A stretch of DNA of 64,000 nucleotides from JAAFIW01 sp031414805 (GTDB lineage: Bacteria > Pseudomonadota > Gammaproteobacteria > Burkholderiales > Burkholderiaceae_C), in assembly GCA_031414805.1 (NCBI GenBank), contig JANOQJ010000026.1:1-64000 (forward strand), in the 5' to 3' direction. Positions 1 to 7,520 of this stretch are shown here, in pieces. Under the pieces are notes generated by a model. The model was not told where the DNA came from, did no database searches, and saw nothing but the letters and a program-made list of their open reading frames with translations. The position numbers and the translations under genes were made by a program. Numbering within the stretch: the first letter of the stretch is position 1; each line of letters opens with the position of its first letter.

Positions 1-39
1 TACTCAGCTGTCTCTGCATTCTCTCTGGCGAAATACGAA

Positions 40-97
40 CCGTTCGCCCTGAGGTATCGAAGGGCTCGCGAGGGCTTCGATACCTCAGCCCGAACGG
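40..97. repeat. REP-like inverted repeat (CCGTTCG…CGAACGG)
   Basis: Long imperfect hairpin. The left arm runs from 40 to about 63 and the right arm from about 74 to 97; the arms share CTGAGGTATCGAAG and its complement. The same sequence family recurs at 18882–18966 downstream of a response-regulator gene. It lies upstream of the antitoxin gene and may end transcription coming from the left. Confidence 0.8.
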
Positions 98-164
98 TAA
101 CCTCACACATCGGCGGACTGCATCAATAGCTGAGTAGTTACTTAAGTTGAACAATTCCTGATGA

Positions 165-193
165 GCGGTTAATATAACAACCGTTATAACCGC
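165..193. promoter_or_regulatory. Probable operator of the AbrB/Doc module
   Basis: Partly palindromic AT-rich site with arms GCGGTTA and TAACCGC plus a nested ATAAC/GTTAT pair. It lies directly before the GAGG ribosome binding site (194–197) and the ATG at 204. A palindrome in this place fits autoregulation by the swapped-hairpin antitoxin; this is inferred from position and symmetry only. Confidence 0.45.
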
Positions 194-203
194 GAGGTCA
201 ACT

Positions 204-428
204 ATGCACATGCTCAAACTCACCCAGATTGGCAACTCAGTCGGTGTGGTGCTGCCCAAAGAAGCGCTCTCGCGCCTCAAGCTGCAAAAGGGCCAATCCG
301 TGTTTTTGACGGAGTCACCCGATGGCTACACGCTGACACCCTATGACCCGGCGCTGGACGAACAAATTCAAGCCGGGCGCGAGTTCATGCGGGAGTTTCG
401 CGACACGTTTCACCAGCTTGCCAAGTAA
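204..428 (+). CDS. AbrB/MazE-family antitoxin (partner of Doc)
   Basis: A 74-residue protein with a SpoVT/AbrB swapped-hairpin N-terminus (residues 3–45, IGNSVGVVLPKEAL core), typical of DNA-binding antitoxins. The C-terminal ~25 residues are acidic and probably wrap the toxin. GAGG lies 6 bases before the ATG. The stop is 9 bases before the doc start, so the two genes are one transcript. An AbrB-type antitoxin beside a Doc toxin is a recurrent proteobacterial arrangement, unlike the classical Phd/Doc pair of phage P1. Family assignment is firm; partner assignment follows from the context. Confidence 0.88.
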   Translation: MHMLKLTQIGNSVGVVLPKEALSRLKLQKGQSVFLTESPDGYTLTPYDPALDEQIQAGREFMREFRDTFHQLAK

Positions 429-437
429 AGCCGGCAC

Positions 438-830
438 ATGGCGTGGAAATGGATTAGCAAGTCGGCCCTGCTTTTGCTACATGGCGAAAGTCTGGCCGAA
501 CACGGTGGTGGCACGGGTTTGCGCGACGAGGGACTGCTGGATTCAGCACTTTCCCGCCCCGTGAACCTGGCGAACTATGGCCAACCCGATATCGCTGAAC
601 TGGCCGCCAGTTACGCCGTGGGGCTAGCAAAAAATCACCCCTTTGTCGATGGCAACAAAAGGGCAGCGTTTCTGGCAGTGGGTATGTTTCTTTACTTAAA
701 CGGCTATCGCCTGAAAGCCGATCAGGCGCAAGCCACCTTGGTAGTCTTGGGAGTAGCCGCAGGCGACGTTCAGGAGGCTGAATTTGCCCGCTGGCTGCGC
801 GAGCGCATCATTCTCAGGCAGCCAGTTTGA
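438..830 (+). CDS. doc: Doc-family (death-on-curing, Fic fold) toxin
   Basis: A 130-residue Fic/Doc-fold protein. The catalytic motif HPFVDGNKRAAF lies near residues 72–83 and matches the Fic signature HxFx(D/N)xNKR. Doc toxins of this fold phosphorylate elongation factor EF-Tu and stop translation. The length is normal for the family and the motif is intact, so the toxin should be active if not neutralised. It follows the antitoxin in one operon. The ATG at 438 has only a weak ribosome binding site, so translation may be coupled to the antitoxin gene. Confidence 0.92.
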   Translation: MAWKWISKSALLLLHGESLAEHGGGTGLRDEGLLDSALSRPVNLANYGQPDIAELAASYAVGLAKNHPFVDGNKRAAFLAVGMFLYLNGYRLKADQAQATLVVLGVAAGDVQEAEFARWLRERIILRQPV

Positions 831-841
831 TGGCCAATCAC

Positions 842-905
842 TCCTGAATTGATAGCTGCTTGAGCAGTCTATATAAGGGCTGCGGGCTGGAATTGTTCAA
901 ATTTC
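842..905. repeat. Dispersed ~60-bp repeat, copy 1
   Basis: Copy in the orientation reading AGCTGCTTGAGCAG…AGGGCT, core 851–880. It sits between the converging doc and DUF3299 genes. The same element recurs about 18 times in this window. Confidence 0.85.
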
Positions 906-915
906 GCCCAAACCC

Positions 916-1470
916 TCACTTCACACTCACCGCATCCGTCATCCGGTAATACAACCCATACGGGTCGTCTGACAGCACCGAGAACTTACCCTCCACCACC
1001 ACCGGCTCCAGGCTGTAGCGCACCGGGGTTTTGGTTTTGACTTCCACCATGCTCTCGGGCCCGCCGGGTGTGCAAAAAGAGCAGGTGAGCGGCACCGAGC
1101 TGAGCAGGAAGTGGCGCTGTTTTTCACCCGGCTCCAGCGGCATCATGAAGCCCTGCACGCGCTGGGTTTTGTCGTGCAGCTTTTGCTGGTCCGCGGCGAA
1201 CACCGGCAGGATTTTGTTTTTCTCGGTCTTGGTTTTCACCGCGGTCAGCAGCGACCAGGGCAGCACGTCGTTGCGCTGGGGCAGCGGGGCAATGGGGCTG
1301 TTGGGGCTGTGCACGCCGGCACCCGAGCCACTGGGCAGGGAGCCTGCAGGCAAGGTGACCGGTGGTGTGATAGCGGGGGTGGGGGTCACGCCTGGCATGG
1401 GCGAACTGAGTTGGGCATGGGCGCTGGTGGCGACCCAAGCAACCAGAAGTGCGGCGGTGAGAATTTTCAT
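916..1470 (-). CDS. DUF3299-family secreted protein
   Basis: A 184-residue protein with a clear Sec signal peptide (residues 1–19, cleavage near AHA). A Pro/Ser/Gly-rich linker (20–65) is followed by a domain resembling DUF3299. The GFMMPLE segment (about 108–114) and the later FLLSSVPLTCSFC stretch fit that family's conserved region. It is the last gene of a minus-strand run: msrA, ABC ATPase, FtsX-type permease, small Cys protein, this gene. DUF3299 proteins occur beside FtsX-type transporters in several proteobacteria, and a zinc-responsive group of this kind is described in Vibrio. A metal-related envelope role is therefore possible but unproven here. Confidence 0.75.
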   Translation of the reverse strand: MKILTAALLVAWVATSAHAQLSSPMPGVTPTPAITPPVTLPAGSLPSGSGAGVHSPNSPIAPLPQRNDVLPWSLLTAVKTKTEKNKILPVFAADQQKLHDKTQRVQGFMMPLEPGEKQRHFLLSSVPLTCSFCTPGGPESMVEVKTKTPVRYSLEPVVVEGKFSVLSDDPYGLYYRMTDAVSVK

Positions 1471-1496
1471 GGTGGTGCTCCAGGTGTTGGTTCAGC

Positions 1497-1736
1497 TCAA
1501 TGCTCGTGCTTCATTCCGCAATATTTACCAATCGCCAAGCCTTTGCAAGCGGCTTGCAGGTCTTTTTGGCACACGTCTTCTTTTTTGCCCGATTCCAGGC
1601 ACTTGGCTGCTGCCTCGTGCGCAGCGGCCATGGCGCGGTGACGCTCAATGTCTTTTTTGGCGTGTGCATCCGGTGCTTGTGCCCAGGTGACGCTGGCAAA
1701 CAGGGCAGTCATCAGCAAGGCAAAAATGGTTTTCAT
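1497..1736 (-). CDS. Small secreted Cys/His-containing protein
   Basis: A 79-residue protein with a Sec signal peptide (residues 1–19, ending TWA-Q). The mature part carries four Cys (in KCLES, DVCQK, AACKG and KYCGM) and several His, ending KHEH. Such spacing could form two disulfides or a metal site. It lies 12 bases downstream of the permease gene and just before the DUF3299 gene, so it is probably part of the same transport or metal-handling unit. I do not recognise a named family. Confidence 0.7.
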   Translation of the reverse strand: MKTIFALLMTALFASVTWAQAPDAHAKKDIERHRAMAAAHEAAAKCLESGKKEDVCQKDLQAACKGLAIGKYCGMKHEH

Positions 1737-1748
1737 CGCAAAAGTCCT

Positions 1749-2975
1749 TTACCGAGATTGAAGTAACTGGCCGACATCTACGCGGTAGGCTCCCAATGCT
1801 GGAATGAGCGCCGCCAGCACGGCCACGGCTATGGCCAATGCAGGCACCCACAGCTCTTGCGTCAGCCAGACCCAGCCCGTGATCGCAATCGACTGGTCAG
1901 CCGCCAACAAGTAGCCTACCAAAGCCGTCAAGCCATGCCCAGCCAATAACCCCAAAGCGCTGGCCAGCACTGCCAGCCACAGCGCCTCGCACAGCAGCAG
2001 GCCCGCCACTTTGCCGGGTGAAGCGCCCAACATGCGCAGCATGGCCAAGTCGGCCCGGCGCTCGCGCACCGCTGTCCACAGCGCAATGAACACGCTCAAA
2101 CCCGCCACCAGCAGCAGCACCGCCGCCAGCCCGCGCACCAGCTCGGCGCCCACGCCCAGCATGCGCAAAAGCCGGGTAATTTCCACCGCAGGCGCTGCGG
2201 CCTGCATCTCGGTGGTGGTGTTCACAAAGCGGGGAAACGTCACGGCGGCCAGCGGGCTTTTGTAGCGGATCAATGCCATCGTCACCTCGCGCTCGGCTTG
2301 CAAGGCCTTCTTGTCTTCCTCATCCACCGCCATGGTTTTCTCGTGGACTTGCCAGACTGATTCGGTAGCGGTCACGATGAGCCTGTCCAGCACGCAGCCG
2401 CAGGGCGCGAGCACGCCCACCACGCTGTAAGGCGCTTGCGTGTGCGCCTCGCCCCCGCCGCCCAGGCCGTGCGAGCCAGCAAAAGTGGCACCTGGCGACA
2501 GCTTGGCGATCTGCGCGGCCTGCGCCCCCACCACCGCCTGCATGGGCTGCGACCACAGCGCGCCCTGGGACAGTTGGGCCTGGTAGTGCGTGAGGTAGTC
2601 CGGTGTGCTCCCCACGATGCGAAAGCCACCAAAACTGTCGCCCAGGCTGATGGGGATGAGCTGCGCGACCTGCGGGTTTTTTTCGAGCGCTTGCACAGCC
2701 TCCAGCGGGATATTGCCCGGCGGCACGTCGATGTGAAACACGCCTGACAAGATGAGTTGCATCGGGCTGCCCTTGGCCCCCACCACCACATCAATACCCG
2801 CCAGATCCCGCTCGAAGGCCTGAGTGATTTGCGCCTGCACCAACAAGACAAACGTGATGGCGGCCAGGCCCAGGCTGAGCAGCAACAGGTTCAAGGCGGC
2901 GGCCAGCGGGCGCGAGAGCAGGTAGCGCAGCGACAGGGCGCTGGTTTTAGCCAGTTGATTCACTATTGAATTCAT
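1749..2975 (-). CDS. FtsX-like ABC transporter permease
   Basis: A 408-residue permease of the FtsX/MacB type. There is one N-terminal transmembrane helix (about 20–48), a large periplasmic MacB_PCD-like domain (50–270), and three C-terminal helices in the FtsX domain (about 275–400). The partner ATPase gene lies just upstream on the same strand. Proteins of this class act as mechanotransmitters or lipoprotein/metal-related exporters rather than solute pores; the substrate is unknown. The ATG start at 2975 lies inside dispersed repeat copy 2, so the repeat supplies the start codon and leader. Confidence 0.88.
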   Translation of the reverse strand: MNSIVNQLAKTSALSLRYLLSRPLAAALNLLLLSLGLAAITFVLLVQAQITQAFERDLAGIDVVVGAKGSPMQLILSGVFHIDVPPGNIPLEAVQALEKNPQVAQLIPISLGDSFGGFRIVGSTPDYLTHYQAQLSQGALWSQPMQAVVGAQAAQIAKLSPGATFAGSHGLGGGGEAHTQAPYSVVGVLAPCGCVLDRLIVTATESVWQVHEKTMAVDEEDKKALQAEREVTMALIRYKSPLAAVTFPRFVNTTTEMQAAAPAVEITRLLRMLGVGAELVRGLAAVLLLVAGLSVFIALWTAVRERRADLAMLRMLGASPGKVAGLLLCEALWLAVLASALGLLAGHGLTALVGYLLAADQSIAITGWVWLTQELWVPALAIAVAVLAALIPALGAYRVDVGQLLQSR

Positions 2976-3022
2976 AGCTGCTTGAGCAGTATCTGCAAGG
3001 GCTGGTGGCCGATTTGCTTGAA
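2964..3022. repeat. Dispersed ~60-bp repeat, copy 2
   Basis: Core CATAGCTGCTTGAGCAGT at about 2973–2990, followed by ATCTGCAAGGGCTGG. It overlaps the first codons of the permease gene on the minus strand and separates that gene from the ABC ATPase. Confidence 0.9.
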
Positions 3023-3026
3023 TTTC

Positions 3027-3172
3027 TCCTTCCCCTCCCGGGGGAAGGTTGGGATGGGGGCATGCGCATCAAACCCGTCGATTGGCGTCATCACGCGCTG
3101 CCCCCATCCCGACCTTCCCCCAGAAGGGGAAGGGGCAAGTCCTTTTCCCCCGGGAGGGGAAGGGGCAAGTCC
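3027..3172. repeat. REP-like palindromic cluster (GGGGAAGG/CCTTCCCC family)
   Basis: Several inverted copies of a CCCCTTCCCC…GGGATGGGGGC motif: about 3027–3064, its complement at 3099–3137, and a third partial copy at 3138–3172. The same family occurs at 63269–63387. The distal part is read through as the C-terminal residues of the ABC ATPase. Confidence 0.85.
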
Positions 3173-3795
3173 AGGCAATGCGCATGCGCCAGCGCAGCAC
3201 GCAAGCGCGCGTCATGCGTCGCAATCACCAGCGTCGCCTGACACCGCGCCGCACAGTGCGTCAACAGCGCCAGCGCCGCTTGCGCCGAGTCGTCGTCCAG
3301 ACTGGCCGTGGGCTCATCGGCCAGAATAATTTTGGGGCGCAACAAGACCGCCCGAGCCAGCGCCACCCGCTGTGCTTGCCCACCGGAGAGCTGGCTGGGC
3401 CTGCGCGCGCCCAGGCCTTGCAAACCCAGCGCGTTCAACGCATCGTCAATAGCCGCATCGCTGCGCGGCAGATCTGCTGCAAAGTAGGCCAGGCCCAGGT
3501 TGTCGACCACGGTGAGCGCGTCGCTCAAATGCAGCTTTTGCGGCAAAAAACCCAGGTTGCGGGCGCGCCAGGCATCACGTGCCCTGCCCTTCAAATCCCC
3601 CAGGTTTTGCCCGGCCACCACCACGCTGCCGCCAGTCGCAGTGAGCAGCCCCGCCACCAACGCCAGCCAGGTGGACTTGCCGGACCCCGAGTTGCCGCGC
3701 AGCAGCAAGGTGCTGCCCTGGGACAGATCCAGGTCGGCAAAAGCCAGTGGTGAGCCAGACAAATACTGGTAGCGCAGCGCGCGGGTGGCGATCAA
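3091..3795 (-). CDS. ABC transporter ATP-binding protein (LolD/MacB type)
   Basis: A 234-residue ATPase. Walker A is GNSGSGKST (about 34–42), the signature is LSGGQAQRVALARA (about 137–150), Walker B is IILADEPTASLD, and the H-loop is ATHD. It pairs with the downstream FtsX-type permease. The start is a TTG at 3795, only 9 bases after the msrA stop; no ATG is available in frame after the upstream stop. The final ~25 residues (LPLPLPGEK onwards) are encoded by the REP-like repeat, so the original C-terminus has been replaced or extended by repeat sequence. Confidence 0.88.
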   Translation of the reverse strand: MIATRALRYQYLSGSPLAFADLDLSQGSTLLLRGNSGSGKSTWLALVAGLLTATGGSVVVAGQNLGDLKGRARDAWRARNLGFLPQKLHLSDALTVVDNLGLAYFAADLPRSDAAIDDALNALGLQGLGARRPSQLSGGQAQRVALARAVLLRPKIILADEPTASLDDDSAQAALALLTHCAARCQATLVIATHDARLRAALAHAHCLDLPLPLPGEKDLPLPLLGEGRDGGSA

Positions 3796-3804
3796 GCCCA
3801 GCCC

Positions 3805-4356
3805 TCAGCGCTTGACGCGTGCCGAAAACGTCTTGCGAAACTTCTCGACCTTGGGCCCGGCCACCGCCATGCAGTAACCCTGCGTGGGGTTGCGCTCAAA
3901 AAAGTCCTGGTGGTAAGCCTCAGCGGCGCTGTAGTTAGCCACCGCCGTCACCTCGGTCACGATGGGCTTGCCAAACAGCTTGTCGCGGCCCATCTGGGCA
4001 ACCATGTCGCTGGCCAGTTGCTGCTGCTCGGGGGTGTGGGTGTAAATGCCACTGCGGTACTGCGTGCCGCTGTCGTTGCCCTGGCGGTTCAGGGTGGTGG
4101 GGTCGTGAATCAGGAAGAAAATTTCCAGAATTTCGGTCAGGCTGATCTGCGCTGGGTCATATTCCAGCTTGACCACTTCGTTGTGCCCCGTGCTGCCGCT
4201 ACACACCTGCTCGTAGCTGGGGTTCAAGGTGTGGCCGTTGCTGTAGCCCGACTCCACGTCGGTGATGCCTTGGACTTGGACAAACACGGCTTCGGTGCAC
4301 CAAAAACAACCACCGCCGAGGGTGATGGTTTGGGTAGGGGCGTGAGGATCAGTCAT
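3805..4356 (-). CDS. msrA: Peptide-methionine (S)-S-oxide reductase
   Basis: Reduces methionine-S-sulfoxide in oxidised proteins and free Met-S-oxide, using thioredoxin. The GGCFWCTEA motif with the catalytic Cys is at about residues 15–23, and the YCMAVAGPKV C-terminal region is present. The frame is open further upstream, but the ATG at 4356 follows GGAG by 7 bases and gives a normal 183-residue MsrA. It is first in a tight minus-strand run with the ABC transporter genes, which suggests an envelope or oxidative-stress setting. Confidence 0.93.
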   Translation of the reverse strand: MTDPHAPTQTITLGGGCFWCTEAVFVQVQGITDVESGYSNGHTLNPSYEQVCSGSTGHNEVVKLEYDPAQISLTEILEIFFLIHDPTTLNRQGNDSGTQYRSGIYTHTPEQQQLASDMVAQMGRDKLFGKPIVTEVTAVANYSAAEAYHQDFFERNPTQGYCMAVAGPKVEKFRKTFSARVKR

Positions 4357-4427
4357 GAATGCACTCCAAAAGATAAAGACGGGGAATCTTAAAGGCCGGT
4401 GCTTGCCCCGCATTCATCACCGGTTAC

Positions 4428-4487
4428 TCCTATATTGATAGCTGGTGGAGCAATAAAGTAAAGGGCTACAACCCGATTTCGCCTAAA
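4428..4487. repeat. Dispersed repeat, copy 3 (degenerate)
   Basis: Degenerate copy: GATAGCTGGTGGAGCA at about 4438 followed by AAAGTAAAGGGCTAC and CCCGATTTCGCC. It lies between the divergent msrA and glutaryl-CoA dehydrogenase genes. Confidence 0.65.
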
Positions 4488-4561
4488 GAACCCAAGTGAC
4501 AGTCAAGCCGGGTTGCATCACTAAAATAACTCTAATTCAACCCCACAGCAGGACGCCCCAC

Positions 4562-5794
4562 ATGCTCATGGCCACCCAACCCAACGCTTCAGCCACCCGT
4601 AAAGCCGTCTTCAACTGGCAAGACCCTTTCCTGCTGGCCGACCAGCTCAGCGACGACGAGCGTGCCATCGTGGAGGCGGCGCACAGCTTCTGCCAGGACA
4701 AGTTGCAAACTCGGGTGTTGATGGCCGCGCGGCATGAAAAATTTGACCGCGAGATCATGAACGAGGCCGGTGCCATGGGCTTTTTAGGCTCGACCATTGA
4801 AGGCTACGGCTGCGCGGGTCTTAGCTATGTGGCCTACGGCCTGCTGGCCCGCGAGGTGGAGCGGGTGGACAGCGGCTACCGCAGCGCCATCAGCGTGCAA
4901 AGCTCGCTCGTCATGCACCCGATCAACGCCTACGGAAGCGAGGCGCAAAAGCAAAAATTTCTGCCCAAACTGGCCACGGGCGAGTGGGTGGGTTGCTTTG
5001 GTTTGACCGAGCCCAACCACGGCAGCGACCCGGCCGGCATGCTCACGCGGGCCAAACCCGTCGATGGCGGTTTCATCGTCAAGGGCGCCAAGATGTGGAT
5101 CACCAACTCGCCGATTGCCGACGTGTTTGTAGTCTGGGCCAAGCTGGAAGACGCTGACGGGAAGGTCGGCGGACAGGAAGCCATCCACGGCTTCATTCTC
5201 GAGAAGGGCATGAAAGGCCTTTCCGCCCCAAAAATCGAAGGAAAAATGAGCCTGCGCGCCAGCATCACCGGCGAAATCGTGATGGACGATGTGTTTGTGC
5301 CCGAGGCGAACTTGTTGCCCCATGTCAACGGCCTCAAAGGCCCGTTTGGCTGCCTCAACAAAGCCCGCTACGGCATTGCCTGGGGCGCGATGGGCGCGGC
5401 GGAAGACTGCTGGATGCGTGCACGCCAATACACCCTGGACCGCGTGCAGTTTGGCCGCCCGCTGGCGCAAAACCAGCTCATTCAAAAGAAGCTGGCCGAC
5501 ATGCAAACCGAAATCGCACTGGGCCTGCAAGCCGCCCTGCGCGTCGGCCGCCTGATGGACGAAGGCCGCGATGCACCGGAGATGATTTCGCTGATCAAAC
5601 GCAACAACTGCGGCAAAGCGCTGGATATTGCCCGCATGGCCCGCGACATGCACGGCGGCAACGGCATACACGACGAGTACCACGTGATCCGCCACATGAT
5701 CAACCTGGAAACTGTGAACACCTACGAAGGCACGCACGACGTGCATGCGCTGATTCTGGGTCGGGCGATCACGGGGTTGCAGGCGTTTTATTGA
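4562..5794 (+). CDS. gcdH: Glutaryl-CoA dehydrogenase
   Basis: FAD-dependent acyl-CoA dehydrogenase that oxidises and decarboxylates glutaryl-CoA to crotonyl-CoA in lysine/tryptophan and aromatic degradation. It matches the family along its length: FNWQDPFLL near the N-terminus, CFGLTEPNHGSDP (flavin/substrate loop), and TYEGTHDVHAL near the C-terminus, which carries the catalytic Glu. The ATG at 4562 follows AGGA by 8 bases (410 residues); an upstream GTG in frame has no ribosome binding site. The stop is close to the convergent FecR gene. Confidence 0.93.
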   Translation: MLMATQPNASATRKAVFNWQDPFLLADQLSDDERAIVEAAHSFCQDKLQTRVLMAARHEKFDREIMNEAGAMGFLGSTIEGYGCAGLSYVAYGLLAREVERVDSGYRSAISVQSSLVMHPINAYGSEAQKQKFLPKLATGEWVGCFGLTEPNHGSDPAGMLTRAKPVDGGFIVKGAKMWITNSPIADVFVVWAKLEDADGKVGGQEAIHGFILEKGMKGLSAPKIEGKMSLRASITGEIVMDDVFVPEANLLPHVNGLKGPFGCLNKARYGIAWGAMGAAEDCWMRARQYTLDRVQFGRPLAQNQLIQKKLADMQTEIALGLQAALRVGRLMDEGRDAPEMISLIKRNNCGKALDIARMARDMHGGNGIHDEYHVIRHMINLETVNTYEGTHDVHALILGRAITGLQAFY

Positions 5795-5809
5795 ACCGAC
5801 CCGGCGGGC

Positions 5810-6760
5810 TCAATTGCCCTGCTGCTGGCGCTGTTGCCGCCTTTCTTGCTGACGATCTTCCCGCCGTTCTTGCTGCGCCTCTATCCGCTCGCGGCGGTTG
5901 GGCTCTTGACCCCGGCGCTGCTCGCCACGCGCTCCACCCTCATCCGCACGCCTCTGAAAAGCCCGGTGCCGCTGTAAAAACTGGTTGAAATTCTGCTGTT
6001 GCGTCAGCTTGCCACGCGCCCTTAACTGCCGCTCCATAAAGCCGCGCAAACCTTGCCGATGCGCCAGCACCCGCTGGTCGTGCAGCGGGCCCAGACGGGC
6101 AAAGAAGCCGGGAACACCCGCATGCAGGCGTGGCCGTTCGCCTAAACGGCCCGCAAAACCGGCGGCATCCTGCGCAATGTCCAGTTGACCATCGGCATTG
6201 CTGATCGTGGTGCCGCCTTCAAACACCCGGTTGTGCAGGCCCGCAGGCAGGTCGGGCGTGGCATCGGCGTCCAGCACCAGCAGCAACTCATGGTCGGTGC
6301 CACGGATGCCCACGGTCGCCGTGCCGGCGTTGACCCGGTACTGGCTGGGCGCCCCAACCTTGCCAATCCAGCCGCTGACCGAGCGCAGTGCGCCGCGCAG
6401 CAGACTCATCACCGCCACATCGGTGGGCTCGCCTTGCGCCACGTACTGGTCAATACGCACGGTGCTGCTCTGGCGCACCGCCAGGTAGCCGCCGTCGTCA
6501 AACTTGGCATGCAGCTCGCCGCCAGGGCCGGTCTCCAGCGTGTCGCCCGCTTGCAAAGTTGTGCCCACGCGCGCTGCTTGCACGCTGCTGCCGCGTCGCA
6601 AGCTGACGCTACCCGCCACGAAATCGACCACGCCGACGGTGGCTGTCGAGGCCGTCTGGCTCCAGGAAGGCTGCATCGCCAGCAGGCCAGCGCCAGTGGC
6701 CAGCCGCCCTAACAGACCGAGGTGCTGGCGACGTGTGGGGTGCGGTGTCATTGCATTCAT
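5810..6760 (-). CDS. FecR-domain protein with charged C-terminal tail
   Basis: A 316-residue exported protein. The N-terminus has a twin-arginine-like motif (TRRQHLGLLG) before a hydrophobic stretch, so Tat or Sec export is likely. A FecR domain follows (about 45–170, with ATVGIRGTDHE). The last ~90 residues are extremely rich in Gln, Arg and Glu and probably form an extended coil. Unlike classical FecR there is no cytoplasmic anti-sigma N-terminus and no sigma gene nearby. A second protein with two such FecR units is encoded at 55751–57148. Function unknown. Confidence 0.78.
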   Translation of the reverse strand: MNAMTPHPTRRQHLGLLGRLATGAGLLAMQPSWSQTASTATVGVVDFVAGSVSLRRGSSVQAARVGTTLQAGDTLETGPGGELHAKFDDGGYLAVRQSSTVRIDQYVAQGEPTDVAVMSLLRGALRSVSGWIGKVGAPSQYRVNAGTATVGIRGTDHELLLVLDADATPDLPAGLHNRVFEGGTTISNADGQLDIAQDAAGFAGRLGERPRLHAGVPGFFARLGPLHDQRVLAHRQGLRGFMERQLRARGKLTQQQNFNQFLQRHRAFQRRADEGGARGEQRRGQEPNRRERIEAQQERREDRQQERRQQRQQQGN

Positions 6761-7069
6761 GTTGAGCTTCCGTGTTTTTTGTGCGGCTAGTGTGGTGCAG
6801 CCTCGGTTACCCAAGCGTCAATCGACCGTCAACCGTTGGTAAATCCATGCGGCGGCTATTCTGCGCAGCTTTGCAACCGGGAGTGTTCATTAGGACGCGA
6901 GTGCATGGCGAGGCGAGTTGCGAGGCAGTTCGCGCATTCGTGAGGCGGCAATAGCCATGCTAAAAGCCAACGAGGGAAGGTGTGAAATGGCCGCAAATCG
7001 TCCGCCAGGCACCGCGTAGGCCCGAAAGGGCCGCCTAATGAACAATCTCGGTTTAACCCGGAGTTTTTG
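6761..7069. other. Intergenic region without a recognised gene
   Basis: About 309 bases between the FecR gene and the decarboxylase-like gene. It holds a GGCCC-GAAA-GGGCC stem with a GNRA-type loop near 7019–7032 and a GC-rich stretch at 6895–7015 with no convincing ORF. Promoters for both divergent genes must lie here, but I cannot place them. Confidence 0.5.
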
Positions 7070-7447
7070 ATGAGCAATGCATTCGACGACGGTCTGGCCA
7101 CCCGCAAGCAGGTGATGGGCGAAGATTTTGTGGCACGCGCCTTTGGCGGTACCACCGATTTCACCCAGCCGATACAAGAGCACATCACCCGCGCCGCCTG
7201 GGGCGACGTGTGGCAGCGCCCCGGGCTCGACCTGAAAACCCGCAGCCTGATCACCGTAGCCTTCCTCACGGCCCTGGGTAAACAACACGAGCTCAAAGGC
7301 CATGTGCGCGGCGCGCTGAACAACGGCGTGACGCCGCAAGAGCTGCAAGAGGTGCTGCTGCATGCAGCGGTGTATTGCGGTATTCCTGCCGCTGTGGATG
7401 CGTTTCGGACCGCGGCAGAGGTCGTGGACGGCCCTGTGAAGCCTTGA
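7070..7447 (+). CDS. Carboxymuconolactone decarboxylase-family protein
   Basis: A 125-residue CMD-domain protein. The central conserved region (LKTRSLITVAFLTALGKQHELKGHVRGALNNG, residues 56–88) and VLLHAAVYCGIPAA match PcaC/4-carboxymuconolactone decarboxylase-like proteins of the AhpD fold. No other protocatechuate genes are adjacent, so the true reaction is uncertain. The ATG at 7070 follows GGAG by 6 bases. Confidence 0.85.
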   Translation: MSNAFDDGLATRKQVMGEDFVARAFGGTTDFTQPIQEHITRAAWGDVWQRPGLDLKTRSLITVAFLTALGKQHELKGHVRGALNNGVTPQELQEVLLHAAVYCGIPAAVDAFRTAAEVVDGPVKP

Positions 7448-7513
7448 TTTATTGCCAAATTGGCTTCCAGCCCCTTCAGAATATGCTGAAGCAGCTATTT
7501 AATTCATAGCAAA
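7448..7513. repeat. Dispersed repeat, copy 4
   Basis: Opposite-orientation copy: TTGCCAAATTGGCTTCCAGCCCC, then GCTGAAGCAGCTAT at about 7480–7496. It fills the gap between the decarboxylase-like gene and jetA and ends 7 bases before the jetA ATG. Confidence 0.85.
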
Positions 7514-7520
7514 AAAGACT

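Noticed and set aside
123..160. Further copy of the dispersed repeat near AATAGCTGAGTAGT
   Set aside because: Only the first eight bases match; the AGGGCT arm and hairpin centre are missing.
851..880. LexA-type SOS box in the CTGCTTGAGCAG core
   Set aside because: The CTG…CAG spacing is shorter than a LexA box, the core is repeated in many unrelated contexts, and it lies downstream of or inside genes.
4784..5746. Long open frame on the minus strand opposite glutaryl-CoA dehydrogenase
   Set aside because: It is the mirror of a well-conserved coding gene in GC-rich DNA, has His/Ala-rich shadow composition and no domain.
6856..7458. 200-codon minus-strand frame through the decarboxylase-like gene
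   Set aside because: Antisense to a clear CMD-family gene; no domain and atypical composition.
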